From: Acidiphilium iwatense
GTDB lineage: Bacteria > Pseudomonadota > Alphaproteobacteria > Acetobacterales > Acetobacteraceae
Direction: 5' to 3'
DNA length: 62,446 bases
Assembly: GCF_021556475.1 (NCBI RefSeq)
Contig: NZ_JAKGBZ010000020.1
Coordinates: forward strand, 1 to 62,446
The stretch's first letter is position 1. Each line of letters begins with the position of its first letter. Made by a program: the position numbers and the translations under genes. A model generated the notes under the pieces. It did no database searches and was not told the DNA's origin. It was given only the letters and a program-made list of their open reading frames with translations. Shown in pieces: positions 7,569-16,500 of this stretch.

Positions 7569-9227
7569 TCAGGATTTGGCGGTCTTCGCCGCCTCCTCGG
7601 CCACGAGCTCCTTTTTCGATAATTTGCCGACCATGGTTTTCGGCAGGGTTTCCCGGATTTCGACCGATTTCGGGATTTCGATCTTGTTCAGGTGGTCCTT
7701 GAGAAAGGCGAGAATCTCCTCCGGCGTCGCTTTGGTTCCGGGACGCAGGGTGACGAACAGCTTGGGCGCCTGACCGCGATAGGTGTCCGGGATGCCGATG
7801 GCGATCGCGTCCTGCACCGACGGGTGCTGATACGCCGCTTCCTCGATCACGCGGGGATAGACGTTGTAGCCGCCGCAGAGGATCAGATCCTTGATGCGAT
7901 CGACGATGAACAGATAGTTGTCGGCGTCGAGATAACCGATATCGCCGGTGCGCAGCGCGCCGTCGACGAAGACCTTCGCGGTCTCGTCCGGGCGGTTGTA
8001 GTAGCCCTTCATCACCTGCGGGCCGCGCACGCAGATCTCGCCGCGTTCGCCCTGCGGCATCAGCCGTTCGGGGTGTTCGGGGTCGCGGATTTCGACGATG
8101 GTGCCGGGCAGCGGCGTGCCGACCGAGCCGCGCCTGACCCCGCTTGGCGGAGTCGCGGTGACGACCGGCGAGGTTTCCGACAGGCCGTAGCCTTCCAGCA
8201 CGGCGCATTTGGACAGGCGCTCGAACCGCTCGGCGCCCTCGATCGAGATCGGCGCGCCGCCGGAGATGCAGAATTTGATGAAGGACAGATCCTTCCCCTC
8301 GCCCGCCGCGTTGCAGATCGCGGTATAGAGCGTGGGCACGCCCGGCATGATGGTGGGGCGCTTGCGGGCGATCGCCGCCATCAGCATTTTCATGTCGAGA
8401 CGCGGCATCAGGATGAGTTCGGCGCCGATCGAAACTCCGAAATTCATCACCGCCGTCATCGCGAAGACGTGGAAGAACGGCAGGATGCCCATGATCCGCT
8501 CGGCGCCCTCGTCCATCGGCGGGCTGCCGGCGAGAACCTGCTGGACATTGGCGGTGATGTTGGCATGGGTGAGCATCGCCGCCTTGGGGACGCCGGTGGT
8601 GCCGCCGGTATATTGCAGCGTGGCGATATCGTTCTCAGGATCGATCGCGACCGGGCTGGGTTTGGCGGCGCCTGAAATCAGGGTCTCGAAGCGGAGATAG
8701 GGTAGTCCGGCGGGGATTTTCGCGAGTTCCTTGCTCTTGAACAGCCGGAACAGCAGCCCTTTGAGCGGCGGCAGCGCCGCAGCCATCGAGCAGACGATAA
8801 CCCGCTGAAACAGCCCATTGGCGGCAAGCTTGCCGATTTTTTCGTGGATCATCGCGACATCGAGCGAGACCATGATGGTGGTGCCGGAATCGCGAACCTG
8901 TGCGGCGATCTCGCGCTCGGTATAGAGCGGGTTGTAGTTCACCACGGTGCCGCCGGCCTTCAGGATGGCGAAGTACATGACGACGAAATAGGGCGTGTTG
9001 GGCAGGCAGAGCCCGACCCGCGTGCCTTTGGCGACGCCGAGTTTCTGCAGTCCGGCGGCGGCGCGGTCGGCAAGCGCTGCGATCTCGCCCCAGTTCCAGC
9101 CCCGGCCGAGGAAATCGATCGCCGGGCGGGTGCCGAACCGGCGCGCGGCATCGTCCAGCATCGTGCCGGCCGGGCGGGCGACGGCGGTGAACTCCGCGAC
9201 GGGACGAGGGGCGGCGAGATCGTTCAT
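7569..9227 (-). CDS. fadD: Long-chain fatty acid--CoA ligase
   Basis: This 552-aa adenylate-forming enzyme activates fatty acids with ATP and CoA for the downstream beta-oxidation genes. The AMP-binding signature is YTGGTTGVPKAAMLTH, followed by GYGLSETSPV and RTGDIGYLD, with the terminal lysine domain ending ETLPKTMVGKLSKKELV. The start at 9227 is supported by GGAGG eight bases upstream; an earlier in-frame ATG at 9278 lacks this. It is first in the minus-strand series toward MerR and thiolase, with a 130-base gap to the chosen MerR start that holds a candidate operator. Confidence 0.92.
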   Translation of the reverse strand: MNDLAAPRPVAEFTAVARPAGTMLDDAARRFGTRPAIDFLGRGWNWGEIAALADRAAAGLQKLGVAKGTRVGLCLPNTPYFVVMYFAILKAGGTVVNYNPLYTEREIAAQVRDSGTTIMVSLDVAMIHEKIGKLAANGLFQRVIVCSMAAALPPLKGLLFRLFKSKELAKIPAGLPYLRFETLISGAAKPSPVAIDPENDIATLQYTGGTTGVPKAAMLTHANITANVQQVLAGSPPMDEGAERIMGILPFFHVFAMTAVMNFGVSIGAELILMPRLDMKMLMAAIARKRPTIMPGVPTLYTAICNAAGEGKDLSFIKFCISGGAPISIEGAERFERLSKCAVLEGYGLSETSPVVTATPPSGVRRGSVGTPLPGTIVEIRDPEHPERLMPQGERGEICVRGPQVMKGYYNRPDETAKVFVDGALRTGDIGYLDADNYLFIVDRIKDLILCGGYNVYPRVIEEAAYQHPSVQDAIAIGIPDTYRGQAPKLFVTLRPGTKATPEEILAFLKDHLNKIEIPKSVEIRETLPKTMVGKLSKKELVAEEAAKTAKS

Positions 9228-9293
9228 GGCGTTTTCCTCCAGAGACGGCTTGCGACACGGCTCAAAGGCCGCGTTCACTCAGGATGCGTTTAG

Positions 9294-9309
9294 TTGCCGT
9301 TAACGTAAA
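9294..9309. promoter_or_regulatory. Candidate MerR (LiuR-like) operator upstream of fadD
   Basis: The 16-mer is an imperfect palindrome with core CGTT|AACG and outer arms TT and AA, mismatched at only two symmetric positions. It resembles the TTTACGT-type sites of acyl-CoA-responsive MerR regulators. It lies about 70 bases before the fadD start and shares GTTAACGYAAA with the site upstream of the MerR gene. Confidence 0.4.
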
Positions 9310-9371
9310 TGTCTATCAAAACCTGCCGGCATTCGCAAGGATTTCGGTATGAATCGATGAAAAAACGGGAC

Positions 9372-9396
9372 AAAAAAAGGGGCCCCGAAGGGCCCC
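9372..9396 (-). terminator. Rho-independent terminator of the cold-shock gene
   Basis: On the minus strand the arms GGGGCCC and GGGCCCC enclose a TTCG tetraloop and are followed by seven T residues. It lies 28 bases beyond the csp stop codon. This is the clearest intrinsic terminator in the window. Confidence 0.85.
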
Positions 9397-9424
9397 GTTC
9401 CAACCGGCCGAAGTATCGGGAACT

Positions 9425-9628
9425 TCAAACCGCCTTGAGGTTGATGGCCGCGGCCTTGCCGCGTTCCATCGCGATTTCGTAGGAAACTTTCTGGCCTTCG
9501 TTCAGGCCGCGCATTCCGGCCGCCTGAACCGCGGTGATGTGGACGAAGACATCCTTGCCGCCGTCTTGCGGCACGATGAAACCAAAGCCTTTCGTGGTGT
9601 TGAACCACTTGACAGTGCCGATCGCCAT
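9425..9628 (-). CDS. Cold-shock protein (CspA family)
   Basis: This 67-aa single-stranded nucleic-acid-binding beta-barrel is an RNA chaperone. RNP1 is KGFGFI (residues 13-18) and RNP2 is VFVHI (27-31). The N-terminus [10 protein letters not shown] is typical, which fixes the start at 9628. Upstream AAGGAG is rather far (13 bases). A long untranslated leader seems likely, as is common for cold-shock genes. It is a monocistronic unit with its own terminator. Confidence 0.93.
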   Translation of the reverse strand: MAIGTVKWFNTTKGFGFIVPQDGGKDVFVHITAVQAAGMRGLNEGQKVSYEIAMERGKAAAINLKAV

Positions 9629-9768
9629 TGCTGCGTCGTCGCTCCTTAGACACACCCGCCGTACGACCGCCGCACGGCTCAAGAGGGACAACCGGGTTTT
9701 GGACGTCTTGGCCGCATACGGAAACCCCCGTCTCGCGCAACAAGGCAAGCCAAAGTCGATTGCAGCGT

Positions 9769-9798
9769 TAATGACGCAGAAACACTCCGGCCTGTCAA
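9769..9798 (-). promoter_or_regulatory. Candidate promoter for the cold-shock gene
   Basis: On the minus strand a perfect TTGACA -35 box occupies 9798-9793. A weak -10 region (TCATTA) follows about 18 bases later. It would give a leader of roughly 135 bases before the csp start, a typical length for cold-shock genes. The -10 match is poor, so confidence is low. Confidence 0.3.
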
Positions 9799-9941
9799 CG
9801 CGAATACGCAATGGCGCGGCGGGATTCCTGGCGATTCCAGCATGAAAGCGATACATTCTTCCGATCGCATAAACCGCCGCCGGCCGATTGCGCGGGCGGG
9901 ACGGCGCGGCGATAGTGCAGCCATTCCAACGGGAGAAAACG

Positions 9942-10793
9942 ATGAGCGGACCGAAAATTTTGGAAACGATCTCCGTGCAGAAATGTTTCGGCGGCACCCA
10001 GGGCGTGTATCGTCACGAATCGGCCGAAACCGGCTGCGCCATGCGATTCGGCCTGTTTCTTCCGCCGCAGGCGGAGCGCGGCAAGGTTCCCCTGCTCTAC
10101 TGGCTTTCGGGCCTGACCTGCACCGAGGAGAATTTCGTGGTGAAAGCCGGCGTGCAGCGCGTTGCCGCCGAACTCGGCATCGCCATCGCGGTTCCCGACA
10201 CCTCGCCGCGCGGGCTGGGCTATCCGGGCGAGGACGATGCCTATGATTTCGGCTCCGGTGCCGGGTTTTATGTCGATGCGACCGAGGCGCCGTGGCATCA
10301 CGGTTATCGGATGTATTCCTATGTGACGAAGGAGTTGCCGGCGCTGATCGGAGAAAAATTTCCGGTCGATCCGGCGCGGGTGGGGATTTTCGGCCATTCG
10401 ATGGGCGGCCATGGCGCGCTGACCATCGCGCTGAAAAACCCGGCTTCCTACAAATCGCTCTCGGCATTCTCGCCGATCGTCTCGCCGATGCGCTGCCCCT
10501 GGGGCGAAAAGGCGCTGACGGGATATCTGGGCGCCGATCGGGCCACGTGGCGGGATTACGATGCGACCGCGCTGATCGAGGCGCGGGGCTGGCAGGGCCC
10601 GCCGATCCTGGTCGATCAGGGCGATGCCGATCCGTTCCTGGAGCGGGAGCTCAAGCCGGAATTGCTGCGCGAGGCCTGCGCAGCGAAGGGCGTTTCACTC
10701 GATCTCAGGATGCGGGAGGGCTACGATCACTCCTATTTCTTCATCGCCAGCTTCATCGAGGATCATCTGCGGTTTCACGCGAAATATTTGTAA
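9942..10793 (+). CDS. fghA: S-formylglutathione hydrolase
   Basis: This 283-aa serine hydrolase of the esterase D family hydrolyses S-formylglutathione to formate and glutathione in formaldehyde detoxification. The nucleophile is S153 in GHSMGGHG, and the catalytic histidine is in [24 protein letters not shown] and [14 protein letters not shown] are family signatures. The start at 9942 follows GGGAG and the protein begins MSGPKILE. The glutathione-dependent formaldehyde dehydrogenase that normally partners it is not in the window, so the gene stands alone here. Confidence 0.93.
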   Translation: MSGPKILETISVQKCFGGTQGVYRHESAETGCAMRFGLFLPPQAERGKVPLLYWLSGLTCTEENFVVKAGVQRVAAELGIAIAVPDTSPRGLGYPGEDDAYDFGSGAGFYVDATEAPWHHGYRMYSYVTKELPALIGEKFPVDPARVGIFGHSMGGHGALTIALKNPASYKSLSAFSPIVSPMRCPWGEKALTGYLGADRATWRDYDATALIEARGWQGPPILVDQGDADPFLERELKPELLREACAAKGVSLDLRMREGYDHSYFFIASFIEDHLRFHAKYL

Positions 10794-10807
10794 ATGGAAT
10801 GACTGAG

Positions 10808-10838
10808 CAGCGGAACGAGCTGACGCTACGTTCCGCTG
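10808..10838. terminator. Hairpin between convergent fghA and PepSY genes
   Basis: A perfect 10-base-pair stem, CAGCGGAACG with CGTTCCGCTG, encloses an 11-base loop. It lies between the fghA stop (10793) and the PepSY gene stop (10852). There is no strong T run, so it is called a terminator mainly from position. Confidence 0.5.
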
Positions 10839-10851
10839 TTATGATCCGGTG

Positions 10852-11160
10852 TCAGTCGGCGCTGGGGCCTTCCACGCTGTTTTCCAGAACCGCGCCTGTC
10901 TTGGCATCGACGCCGATTTCATGGGTCGCGCCTGTGGTTTTGATGTCGAAGGAATAGCGCAGGCCGCTGCCGCCTGTCTCGCGTTCGAGTTCCATGGCGG
11001 CGATCGTGCCGGGCTGCGCGCGCAGCGCGATCTGCCGCGCCCGGACCGGAGTGACTTTGGCGTCCTTCTGCAATGCCTGGCCGCTATAGGCGAAGGCCGA
11101 ACCAGTGGCGGCGAGCGACAGAGCGGCGGCGATGGCGAAGCGTTTGGTGATGAGGGTCAT
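10852..11160 (-). CDS. Exported PepSY-domain protein
   Basis: This 102-aa protein has a signal peptide (residues 1-24, MTLITKRFAIAAALSLAA..FAY) and one PepSY-like domain (TPVRARQIALRAQPGTIAAMELERE, then GLRYSFDIKTTG, VDAKTGAVLEN). PepSY domains occur as periplasmic modulators of proteases or as small standalone proteins of unknown role. AAGGAA upstream of the ATG at 11160 supports the start. It is transcribed divergently from the metE riboswitch region and has no operon partner. Confidence 0.8.
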   Translation of the reverse strand: MTLITKRFAIAAALSLAATGSAFAYSGQALQKDAKVTPVRARQIALRAQPGTIAAMELERETGGSGLRYSFDIKTTGATHEIGVDAKTGAVLENSVEGPSAD

Positions 11161-11278
11161 CGGTGTTTCCTTGTCCTGCGGCCCGATGCGGGCCGGGAGC
11201 GGATGAGGCGCCGGCGCGCCGTGCCGGATCGTGACCGCAAGCTTGTGTCTCGGTAAGCCGGGCGATACAGTCGGTTTT

Positions 11279-11480
11279 GCGACGGTTCCGCGCGAGCGGA
11301 TCAAATGGGAATGCCGTGACGCCTCGGCCGGGACGCAATCCCGGAGGCCAGTCGGTAGCTGCCCCCGCAACTGTGAGCGGCGAGCAAGGATGCATGGGCC
11401 GGCAACGGCCCGCCACTGGGGATTTCCCTGGGAAGGTGCATCGGCGCTGTGACCCGCGAGCCAGGAGACCTGCCGGCGCG
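11279..11480 (+). promoter_or_regulatory. Cobalamin (B12) riboswitch upstream of metE
   Basis: All hallmarks of the cobalamin riboswitch are visible in order. They are AATGGGAAT near 11304-11312, then TAGCTGCCCCCGCAACTGTGAGCGG (about 11354-11378; key core GCCCCCGCAACTGT), then CCACTGGGG and GGGAAGGTGCATCGG. The B12 box GAGCCAGGAGACCTGCC lies at 11459-11475. It precedes metE, the B12-independent methionine synthase, in the sense strand. The expected behaviour is repression when adenosylcobalamin is present, so that a B12-dependent MetH elsewhere is used. A GC-rich hairpin (ACCGGG...CCCGGT) follows before the first ribosome binding site and may be the expression platform. Confidence 0.95.
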
Positions 11481-11527
11481 GCACGAACAGACCCACCGGG
11501 CGGGGTGCCCCGGTCAAGGAGGCAGAT

Positions 11528-11572
11528 ATGGTGTTTTCAGAATTCCGGTCCGGCGGAGGGCATCGCGCATGA
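11528..11572 (+). CDS. Leader peptide between B12 riboswitch and metE
   Basis: A 14-codon frame ([14 protein letters not shown]) starts at 11528, five bases after a near-perfect AAGGAGG. It stops with TGA at 11570-11572, overlapping the metE start as ATGA. The ribosome binding site is stronger and better spaced than the one serving metE. This suggests that metE is translated by coupling and that the riboswitch may control the leader site. The peptide has no regulatory amino-acid run. Whether it is translated is inference from the sequence layout. Confidence 0.5.
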   Translation: MVFSEFRSGGGHRA

Positions 11573-13848
11573 CCGTCGCCAGCAATCTCGGCTTTCCGCG
11601 CATCGGCCATCGGCGTGCGCTGAAGACGGCGCTCGAAGCGCACTGGGCGGGCAAGAGCGGCGAAGCGGCCTTGCTGCGCGAGGCAGCAGCGCTGCGGGAA
11701 GCCCATTGGCGGCATCAGCACGGCGCGGGACTCGCGCATATCCCGTCCGGCGAATTCTCGCTTTACGATCATGTGCTCGATACCGCGACGATGCTGGGCG
11801 CGGTTCCGGCTGGCTATGGCTGGGACGGCGGCGGGCCGGTATCGCTCGCGACCTATTTCGCCCTCGCGCGCGGCAATGCGGAGAAGCCAGCGCTCGAAAT
11901 GACCAAATGGTTCGACACCAATTACCATTATCTGGTGCCGCTGCTCGCGCGCGATCAGCGTTTCGTCCTTACCGAGAACCGCCCGCTCGCGTCGTTCCGC
12001 GAGGCGGCCTCGTCCGGCCTGCGGACCAGGCCGGTGCTGCTCGGGCCGGTGAGCTTCCTGCGCCTCGCCAAGACCACCGACGGCTCCGATCCGCTCGATC
12101 TGCTGGACGCGCTGGTGCCGGTCTATGCGCGCATCCTGCGCGAACTCGCCGAGGCGGGGGCGGTGATGGTGCAGATCGACGAGCCGGTGCTGGCGCTCGA
12201 TCTGCCCGCCCGCGCGCGTGACGCCTTCGCCCGCGCCTATGGCGCGCTCGCCAAGGCCGGCCCGGAGCTTCTGCTCGCCAGCTATTTCGGGCCGATCGGC
12301 GACAACCTCCCGACGGTTCTCGGCCTGCCGGTCGCCGGACTGCATCTCGATCTCTGCCGCGGCTCGCTGGATCTCGGGCCTGTGCTGGAACAGGCGCGGC
12401 CCGATCTCGCTTTGTCGCTCGGGCTGGTGAACGGGCGCAATATCTGGCGGGCGGATCTGCGCGCCTGCCTCGCGACGGCGCAGCGCGTCGCCGAGGCGCG
12501 CGACGCGCGGCTTCTGATGATCGCGCCCTCCTGCTCGCTGCTGCATGTGCCGCTCGATCTCGCCGAAGAAACCGGGCTGCCGGCGGAGCTTGCCGGAAAT
12601 CTGGCCTTCGCGATGCAGAAACTGGTGGAAATCAAGCTGATCGCGCGCGGCCTCGACGAGGGCGAGGCCGCGATCGCGGCAGCGCTCGACGAGTCGGATG
12701 CGGCGATCGCCGCGCGGGCGGCCAGCGACTCGGTGCATAACAAGGCGGTCGCATCCCGGCTCGCCGAAGCGACCGATGCGATGACCCGACGGCGTTCGGC
12801 GTTTCCGGTGCGCCGGGTAGCGCAGCGCTCAGCACTCGATCTGCCGCGCTTTCCGACCACCACGATCGGCTCGTTTCCGCAGACCACCGAGGTGCGCCGC
12901 GCACGGGCGGCGCACGCCAAGGGGGCGATCGACGATGCGGCCTATGACGCGGCGATCGAGACCTGGACGCGCGAGGCGATATCCTGGCAGGAGGCGATCG
13001 GGCTCGACGTGCTGGTGCATGGCGAATTCGAGCGCAACGACATGGTGCAGTATTTCGGCGAGCGTCTCGCCGGATTCGCCTTCACAAGGCATGGCTGGGT
13101 GCAATCCTATGGCAGCCGCTGCGTCGCGCCGCCGATCATCTGGGCGGATGTGTCGCGCCCCGCGCCGATGACGGTGCGCTGGGCGCGCTTCGCCCAGTCG
13201 CTGACCGAGAAGCCGGTGAAGGGAATGCTGACCGGGCCGGTGACCGTTCTGCAATGGTCGTTCGTACGCGAGGATATTCCGCGCGAGACGACCTGCCGGC
13301 AGATCGCGCTGGCACTCCGCGACGAGGTCGCCGACCTGGAAGACGCCGGCATCCGGGTGATCCAGATCGACGAGCCGGCCTTGCGCGAGGGGCTGCCTTT
13401 GCGTGCCGCCGAACGCGACGCCTATCTCGCCTGGGCGGTGGACTGCTTCCGTCTTTCGGCTTCGCCGGTGCGGGATGCGACCCAGATCCACACCCATATG
13501 TGCTACGCTGATTTCGAGGATATCCTCGATGCGATCGCCGCGCTGGATGCCGACGTGATCAGCATCGAGGCGACGCGAAGCCGGATGGCGCTGCTGGAGG
13601 CGTTCGAGAAGCGCAACTATCCGAACGAGATCGGGCCGGGCGTGTGGGACATCCACAGCCCGCGCGTGCCGGAGGCCGCCGAGATGGCGGCGCTGCTGGA
13701 ACGCGCGGCGGCCCGGCTCGACCCCGACCGGCTCTGGGTCAATCCCGATTGTGGCTTGAAGACCCGGCGCTGGGACGAGGTTCGGCCCGCGCTGGAAAAC
13801 ATGGTCGCGGCGGCGCGGCGGCTGCGGGCCGCGACTCACTCGACCTGA
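11569..13848 (+). CDS. metE: B12-independent methionine synthase
   Basis: This 759-aa enzyme (5-methyltetrahydropteroyltriglutamate--homocysteine methyltransferase) makes methionine without cobalamin. The N-terminal half opens with [14 protein letters not shown], and the catalytic C-terminal barrel opens near residue 425 with [11 protein letters not shown]. Zinc ligands are visible in [10 protein letters not shown] and NPDCGLKTR. The start at 11569 gives the normal length and N-terminus; frames extending upstream would run through the riboswitch. It overlaps the convergent CLC gene by 13 bases at its 3' end. Confidence 0.97.
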   Translation: MTVASNLGFPRIGHRRALKTALEAHWAGKSGEAALLREAAALREAHWRHQHGAGLAHIPSGEFSLYDHVLDTATMLGAVPAGYGWDGGGPVSLATYFALARGNAEKPALEMTKWFDTNYHYLVPLLARDQRFVLTENRPLASFREAASSGLRTRPVLLGPVSFLRLAKTTDGSDPLDLLDALVPVYARILRELAEAGAVMVQIDEPVLALDLPARARDAFARAYGALAKAGPELLLASYFGPIGDNLPTVLGLPVAGLHLDLCRGSLDLGPVLEQARPDLALSLGLVNGRNIWRADLRACLATAQRVAEARDARLLMIAPSCSLLHVPLDLAEETGLPAELAGNLAFAMQKLVEIKLIARGLDEGEAAIAAALDESDAAIAARAASDSVHNKAVASRLAEATDAMTRRRSAFPVRRVAQRSALDLPRFPTTTIGSFPQTTEVRRARAAHAKGAIDDAAYDAAIETWTREAISWQEAIGLDVLVHGEFERNDMVQYFGERLAGFAFTRHGWVQSYGSRCVAPPIIWADVSRPAPMTVRWARFAQSLTEKPVKGMLTGPVTVLQWSFVREDIPRETTCRQIALALRDEVADLEDAGIRVIQIDEPALREGLPLRAAERDAYLAWAVDCFRLSASPVRDATQIHTHMCYADFEDILDAIAALDADVISIEATRSRMALLEAFEKRNYPNEIGPGVWDIHSPRVPEAAEMAALLERAAARLDPDRLWVNPDCGLKTRRWDEVRPALENMVAAARRLRAATHST

Positions 13849-15686
13849 CGCATCTTCGCCCCCTCGCCGGAGGCAAACTCCGGCGAGGTTTCGGCGATGA
13901 TCGCGGCGCGGCGGCGGAAATAGCGTTCGCGCTTGGTTTCCGCCGCAACGACGCGGTGATGCACGCGCAGCAGATCGGCGCGCGAAATGATCCCCTGGAG
14001 CCGGCCTTCATGATCGACCACCGGGATGCGCGGCGTGTCCTCGGTGATCATGCGCGAAGCGACGGTGATCGCCATCTCGCCTTCCCAGGCGGTGACCACG
14101 CGGCGATGGGCGAGCGCCGCACCGAGTGGAATCGCGCGATCCGCTTCGTTGCCGATCCAGGCGAGGATATCGGCGCGGGAGACCAGGCCGGCCAGATCGC
14201 CGTTCTCGTCGGTGACCGGATAGGCGCGATGGCGCGGCTCGGGGGCGAGGAAATACTCGATCGCGTCGCCGATGCTCATATCGGAACCGAGCGTCTCCAC
14301 CGGGGTCGCCATGATCTCGCCGGCGCGCGCGATGGCGAGCGGATCGACGCTGTATTCCCGCGTCAGATGATGGCCGCGCCGGGCGATTTTCTCGGTCAGG
14401 ATCGAGCGTTTCATCAGCAATACGGTAACGCCCATGCTCGCCATGCTGGCGGTGATGACCGGGAGCAGGATGAGATGATTGCCGGTGAGTTCGACCGCGA
14501 ACAGGGTCGAGGTGAGCGGCGAGCGCATGGTTCCGCCCATCATCGCCGCCATGCCGACCACCGCCCAGAAGCCGGGTGCCGCGTGCGGCATGAACGGCGC
14601 CAGCACGGCGCCGAGCGCGCCACCCATGATGAGCAAGGGCGCCAGCACGCCGCCCGAGGTGCCCGAACCGAGAGCGACCGACCAGATCACGCTTTTGACC
14701 AGAACCAGCCTTATCGCCGCCGCGCCGACGAGGCCGCCGGCGAGAAGCTTGGCGATATCCGGGTAGCCGACGCCGAGCGCGAGCGGATCGAAGATGCCGC
14801 CGATACCGACCACCACGCCGCCGAGCACCGGCCACCACATCCAATGGATCGGCAGTTTCAGGAATCCGTCTTCGGCGGCGTAGACCATCATGGTGAGCAG
14901 CGCCGAACCGAGACCCGCGATCAGGCCCAGCCCGACCCAGCCGAGCGCGTGGAGCGGGTCGATGATGACGTTGTCGACATAGGGAAACAGCGGCGCGGGC
15001 GTGAGCACGTAGCGCCGTTCGATCGCGGCGGTGATGCACGCGATCGCGACCGGCAGCACGCTGCGCGGCTTCCATTCGAACAGCAGAAGCTCGACGGCGA
15101 GCAGGATCGCGGCGACCGGGGTGCCGAACACCGCCGTCATGCCCGCGCAGGCACCGGCGACCAGAAGCGTCTTGCGTTCGGCGTCGGTGAGGGAAAAACA
15201 CTGCGCGAGCAGAGAGGCAGCCGCTCCGCCGGTCATGATGATCGGGCCCTCGGCGCCGAACGGGCCGCCGGTGCCGATCGAGATCGCCGAGGAGATCGGC
15301 TTCAGGATCGCGACCTTGAGGTCGAGCCGAGCATTGCCGAGCATGATCGCCTCGATCGCCTCGGGGATGCCGTGACCGCGGATTTTTTCCGAGCCGTAGC
15401 GCGCCATGATGCCGATGATGACCGCCCCGGCGACCGGGATCAGGATGGTCCAGAGCGCCGGATGGCCATGATGCGGCACCCCGCCGGGCTGCATCACCCT
15501 GGTGGACCAGATGCCGTAATAGGAGATGTTGTTGATCAGCGCGATCAGCCGGAGCAGAATCCAGCCGGCCGCGACACCGAAGGTTCCGGCGAGCAGCGCA
15601 AGGGCGGATAGCGGGAACAGGCGCTTATCCGTCGTGAAATCGCCGAGATCCGCGATACCGGATGCCGGTCGGGTACTGGGTTTCAT
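13836..15686 (-). CDS. CLC chloride channel/transporter with CBS pair
   Basis: This 616-aa membrane protein has a CLC core of about 430 residues. The anion-path motifs are GHGIPEAI, GTGGPFGAEGPI (with the gating glutamate in GAEGP) and GSGTSGGVLAPLL. Two C-terminal CBS domains follow (from about residue 450, e.g. IMATPVETLGSDMSIGDAI and GIISRADLLRVHH), which usually bind adenine nucleotides. It moves chloride, probably in exchange for protons. The divergent MarR gene 100 bases away is a likely regulator. Its 3' end overlaps metE by 13 bases in convergent orientation. Confidence 0.92.
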   Translation of the reverse strand: MKPSTRPASGIADLGDFTTDKRLFPLSALALLAGTFGVAAGWILLRLIALINNISYYGIWSTRVMQPGGVPHHGHPALWTILIPVAGAVIIGIMARYGSEKIRGHGIPEAIEAIMLGNARLDLKVAILKPISSAISIGTGGPFGAEGPIIMTGGAAASLLAQCFSLTDAERKTLLVAGACAGMTAVFGTPVAAILLAVELLLFEWKPRSVLPVAIACITAAIERRYVLTPAPLFPYVDNVIIDPLHALGWVGLGLIAGLGSALLTMMVYAAEDGFLKLPIHWMWWPVLGGVVVGIGGIFDPLALGVGYPDIAKLLAGGLVGAAAIRLVLVKSVIWSVALGSGTSGGVLAPLLIMGGALGAVLAPFMPHAAPGFWAVVGMAAMMGGTMRSPLTSTLFAVELTGNHLILLPVITASMASMGVTVLLMKRSILTEKIARRGHHLTREYSVDPLAIARAGEIMATPVETLGSDMSIGDAIEYFLAPEPRHRAYPVTDENGDLAGLVSRADILAWIGNEADRAIPLGAALAHRRVVTAWEGEMAITVASRMITEDTPRIPVVDHEGRLQGIISRADLLRVHHRVVAAETKRERYFRRRAAIIAETSPEFASGEGAKMRQVE

Positions 15687-15731
15687 GGAGCTGGAATCCG
15701 ATTGAAGAGGAATATCGTTCTGTCGCGGCGC

Positions 15732-15754
15732 TAATATCGTAATACGACATATAT
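15732..15754. promoter_or_regulatory. Candidate MarR operator in the clc/marR divergent gap
   Basis: The region TATCGT-AAT-ACGACATA is an imperfect inverted repeat in the 99-base gap between the divergent CLC and MarR genes, overlapping an AT-rich TATATA stretch. MarR regulators typically bind such 15-20-base palindromes in shared promoters. Confidence 0.4.
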
Positions 15755-15785
15755 AGACAAGAGGCGTTTCGGGTTACACTCGCGT

Positions 15786-16196
15786 ATGTCCGACATGACC
15801 CTTTCCGATCACGACTACCGGACGCTCGCGGAGTTCCGATATGCGCTGCGCCGGTTCCTGTCCCTGAGCGAGACGGCGGCGCGCAGCGCCGGGCTGACGC
15901 CGCGCCAGCACCAGGCGCTGCTCGCGATCAAGGGGGCCGATGGCGCCGCGCCGATCGGCCTCGGCGATCTCGCCGAGCGGCTGGCGTTGCACCACAACAG
16001 CATGGTGGAATTGGCCGACCGGCTGGCCGATTCGGGCCTGGTTTCCCGGATTCCCGACAGCACGGACCGCAGGCGGGTGCGGCTGGCGCTGACGCCGGCG
16101 GGGGAAGAAAAACTCGCCGCGCTGTCGGCGATTCATCTGGAGGAACTGCGCCGGATGCGCCCGGTGCTGCAGCGGCTGATCGACCGGCTCACATAG
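15786..16196 (+). CDS. MarR-family transcriptional regulator
   Basis: This 136-aa dimeric winged-helix regulator has a recognition region LGDLAERLALHHNSMVELADRLADSGLVSR, the wing DSTDRRRVRLALTPAGEEK, and N- and C-terminal dimerisation helices. The effector is unknown. It is divergent from the CLC channel, with a candidate palindromic operator between them, so control of the channel and of itself is the simplest inference. The gene ends at a strong two-way hairpin. Confidence 0.88.
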   Translation: MSDMTLSDHDYRTLAEFRYALRRFLSLSETAARSAGLTPRQHQALLAIKGADGAAPIGLGDLAERLALHHNSMVELADRLADSGLVSRIPDSTDRRRVRLALTPAGEEKLAALSAIHLEELRRMRPVLQRLIDRLT

Positions 16197-16198
16197 AT

Positions 16199-16234
16199 GC
16201 GTCCCGTGCGGGTTTGCGAACCCGCGCGGGACGC
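16199..16234. terminator. Bidirectional terminator hairpin after marR
   Basis: A long stem, GCGTCCCG-T-GCGGGTT / AACCCGC-G-CGGGACGC, encloses a TGCG loop with one internal T/G mismatch. It lies between the marR stop (16196) and the stop of the convergent lipoprotein gene (16244). Confidence 0.7.
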
Positions 16235-16243
16235 GGTGCGGGG

Positions 16244-16471
16244 CTACTGATTGACCTGCTCGGAACGGCTGGTCGTCGTCGTTACCGTCGAGGGTGCCCC
16301 CGGCACGGCCATGGGCGGCGGTGCCGGCACCAGCACTGGTCTGGTGGTGGTTTCCTCGGTGCTCGTGATGGTCCGGGTCGGCGGCGGGCCGGAACAGGCG
16401 GACAGGGCCGCCATGCCGCCGATCAGGGAAAGCCCCAGCGCCAATCGTACGCCGGCTTTGTTCGCGATCAT
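16244..16471 (-). CDS. Small Thr/Pro-rich lipoprotein
   Basis: This 75-aa product has a lipoprotein signal peptide ending in LSACSG (lipobox cysteine near residue 26). A low-complexity tail follows, rich in Thr, Pro and Val (TRTITSTEETTTRP, PAPPPMAVPG, TVTTTTSRSE). GGAG seven bases before the ATG at 16471 supports this start over an upstream ATG. It lies next to a second Thr/Pro-rich exported protein with a similar TTV/TTTT character, so the two may act together in the envelope. No conserved domain is recognised. Confidence 0.7.
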   Translation of the reverse strand: MIANKAGVRLALGLSLIGGMAALSACSGPPPTRTITSTEETTTRPVLVPAPPPMAVPGAPSTVTTTTSRSEQVNQ

Positions 16472-16500
16472 CGCCATTCTCCTGTTGCTGTCAGGCCGCA

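Noticed and set aside
10852-12738. Minus-strand frame of 628 codons opposite metE that ends in the PepSY protein
   Set aside because: Only the last 102 codons (from 11160) look real, with a signal peptide and ribosome binding site. The rest mirrors metE and the riboswitch.
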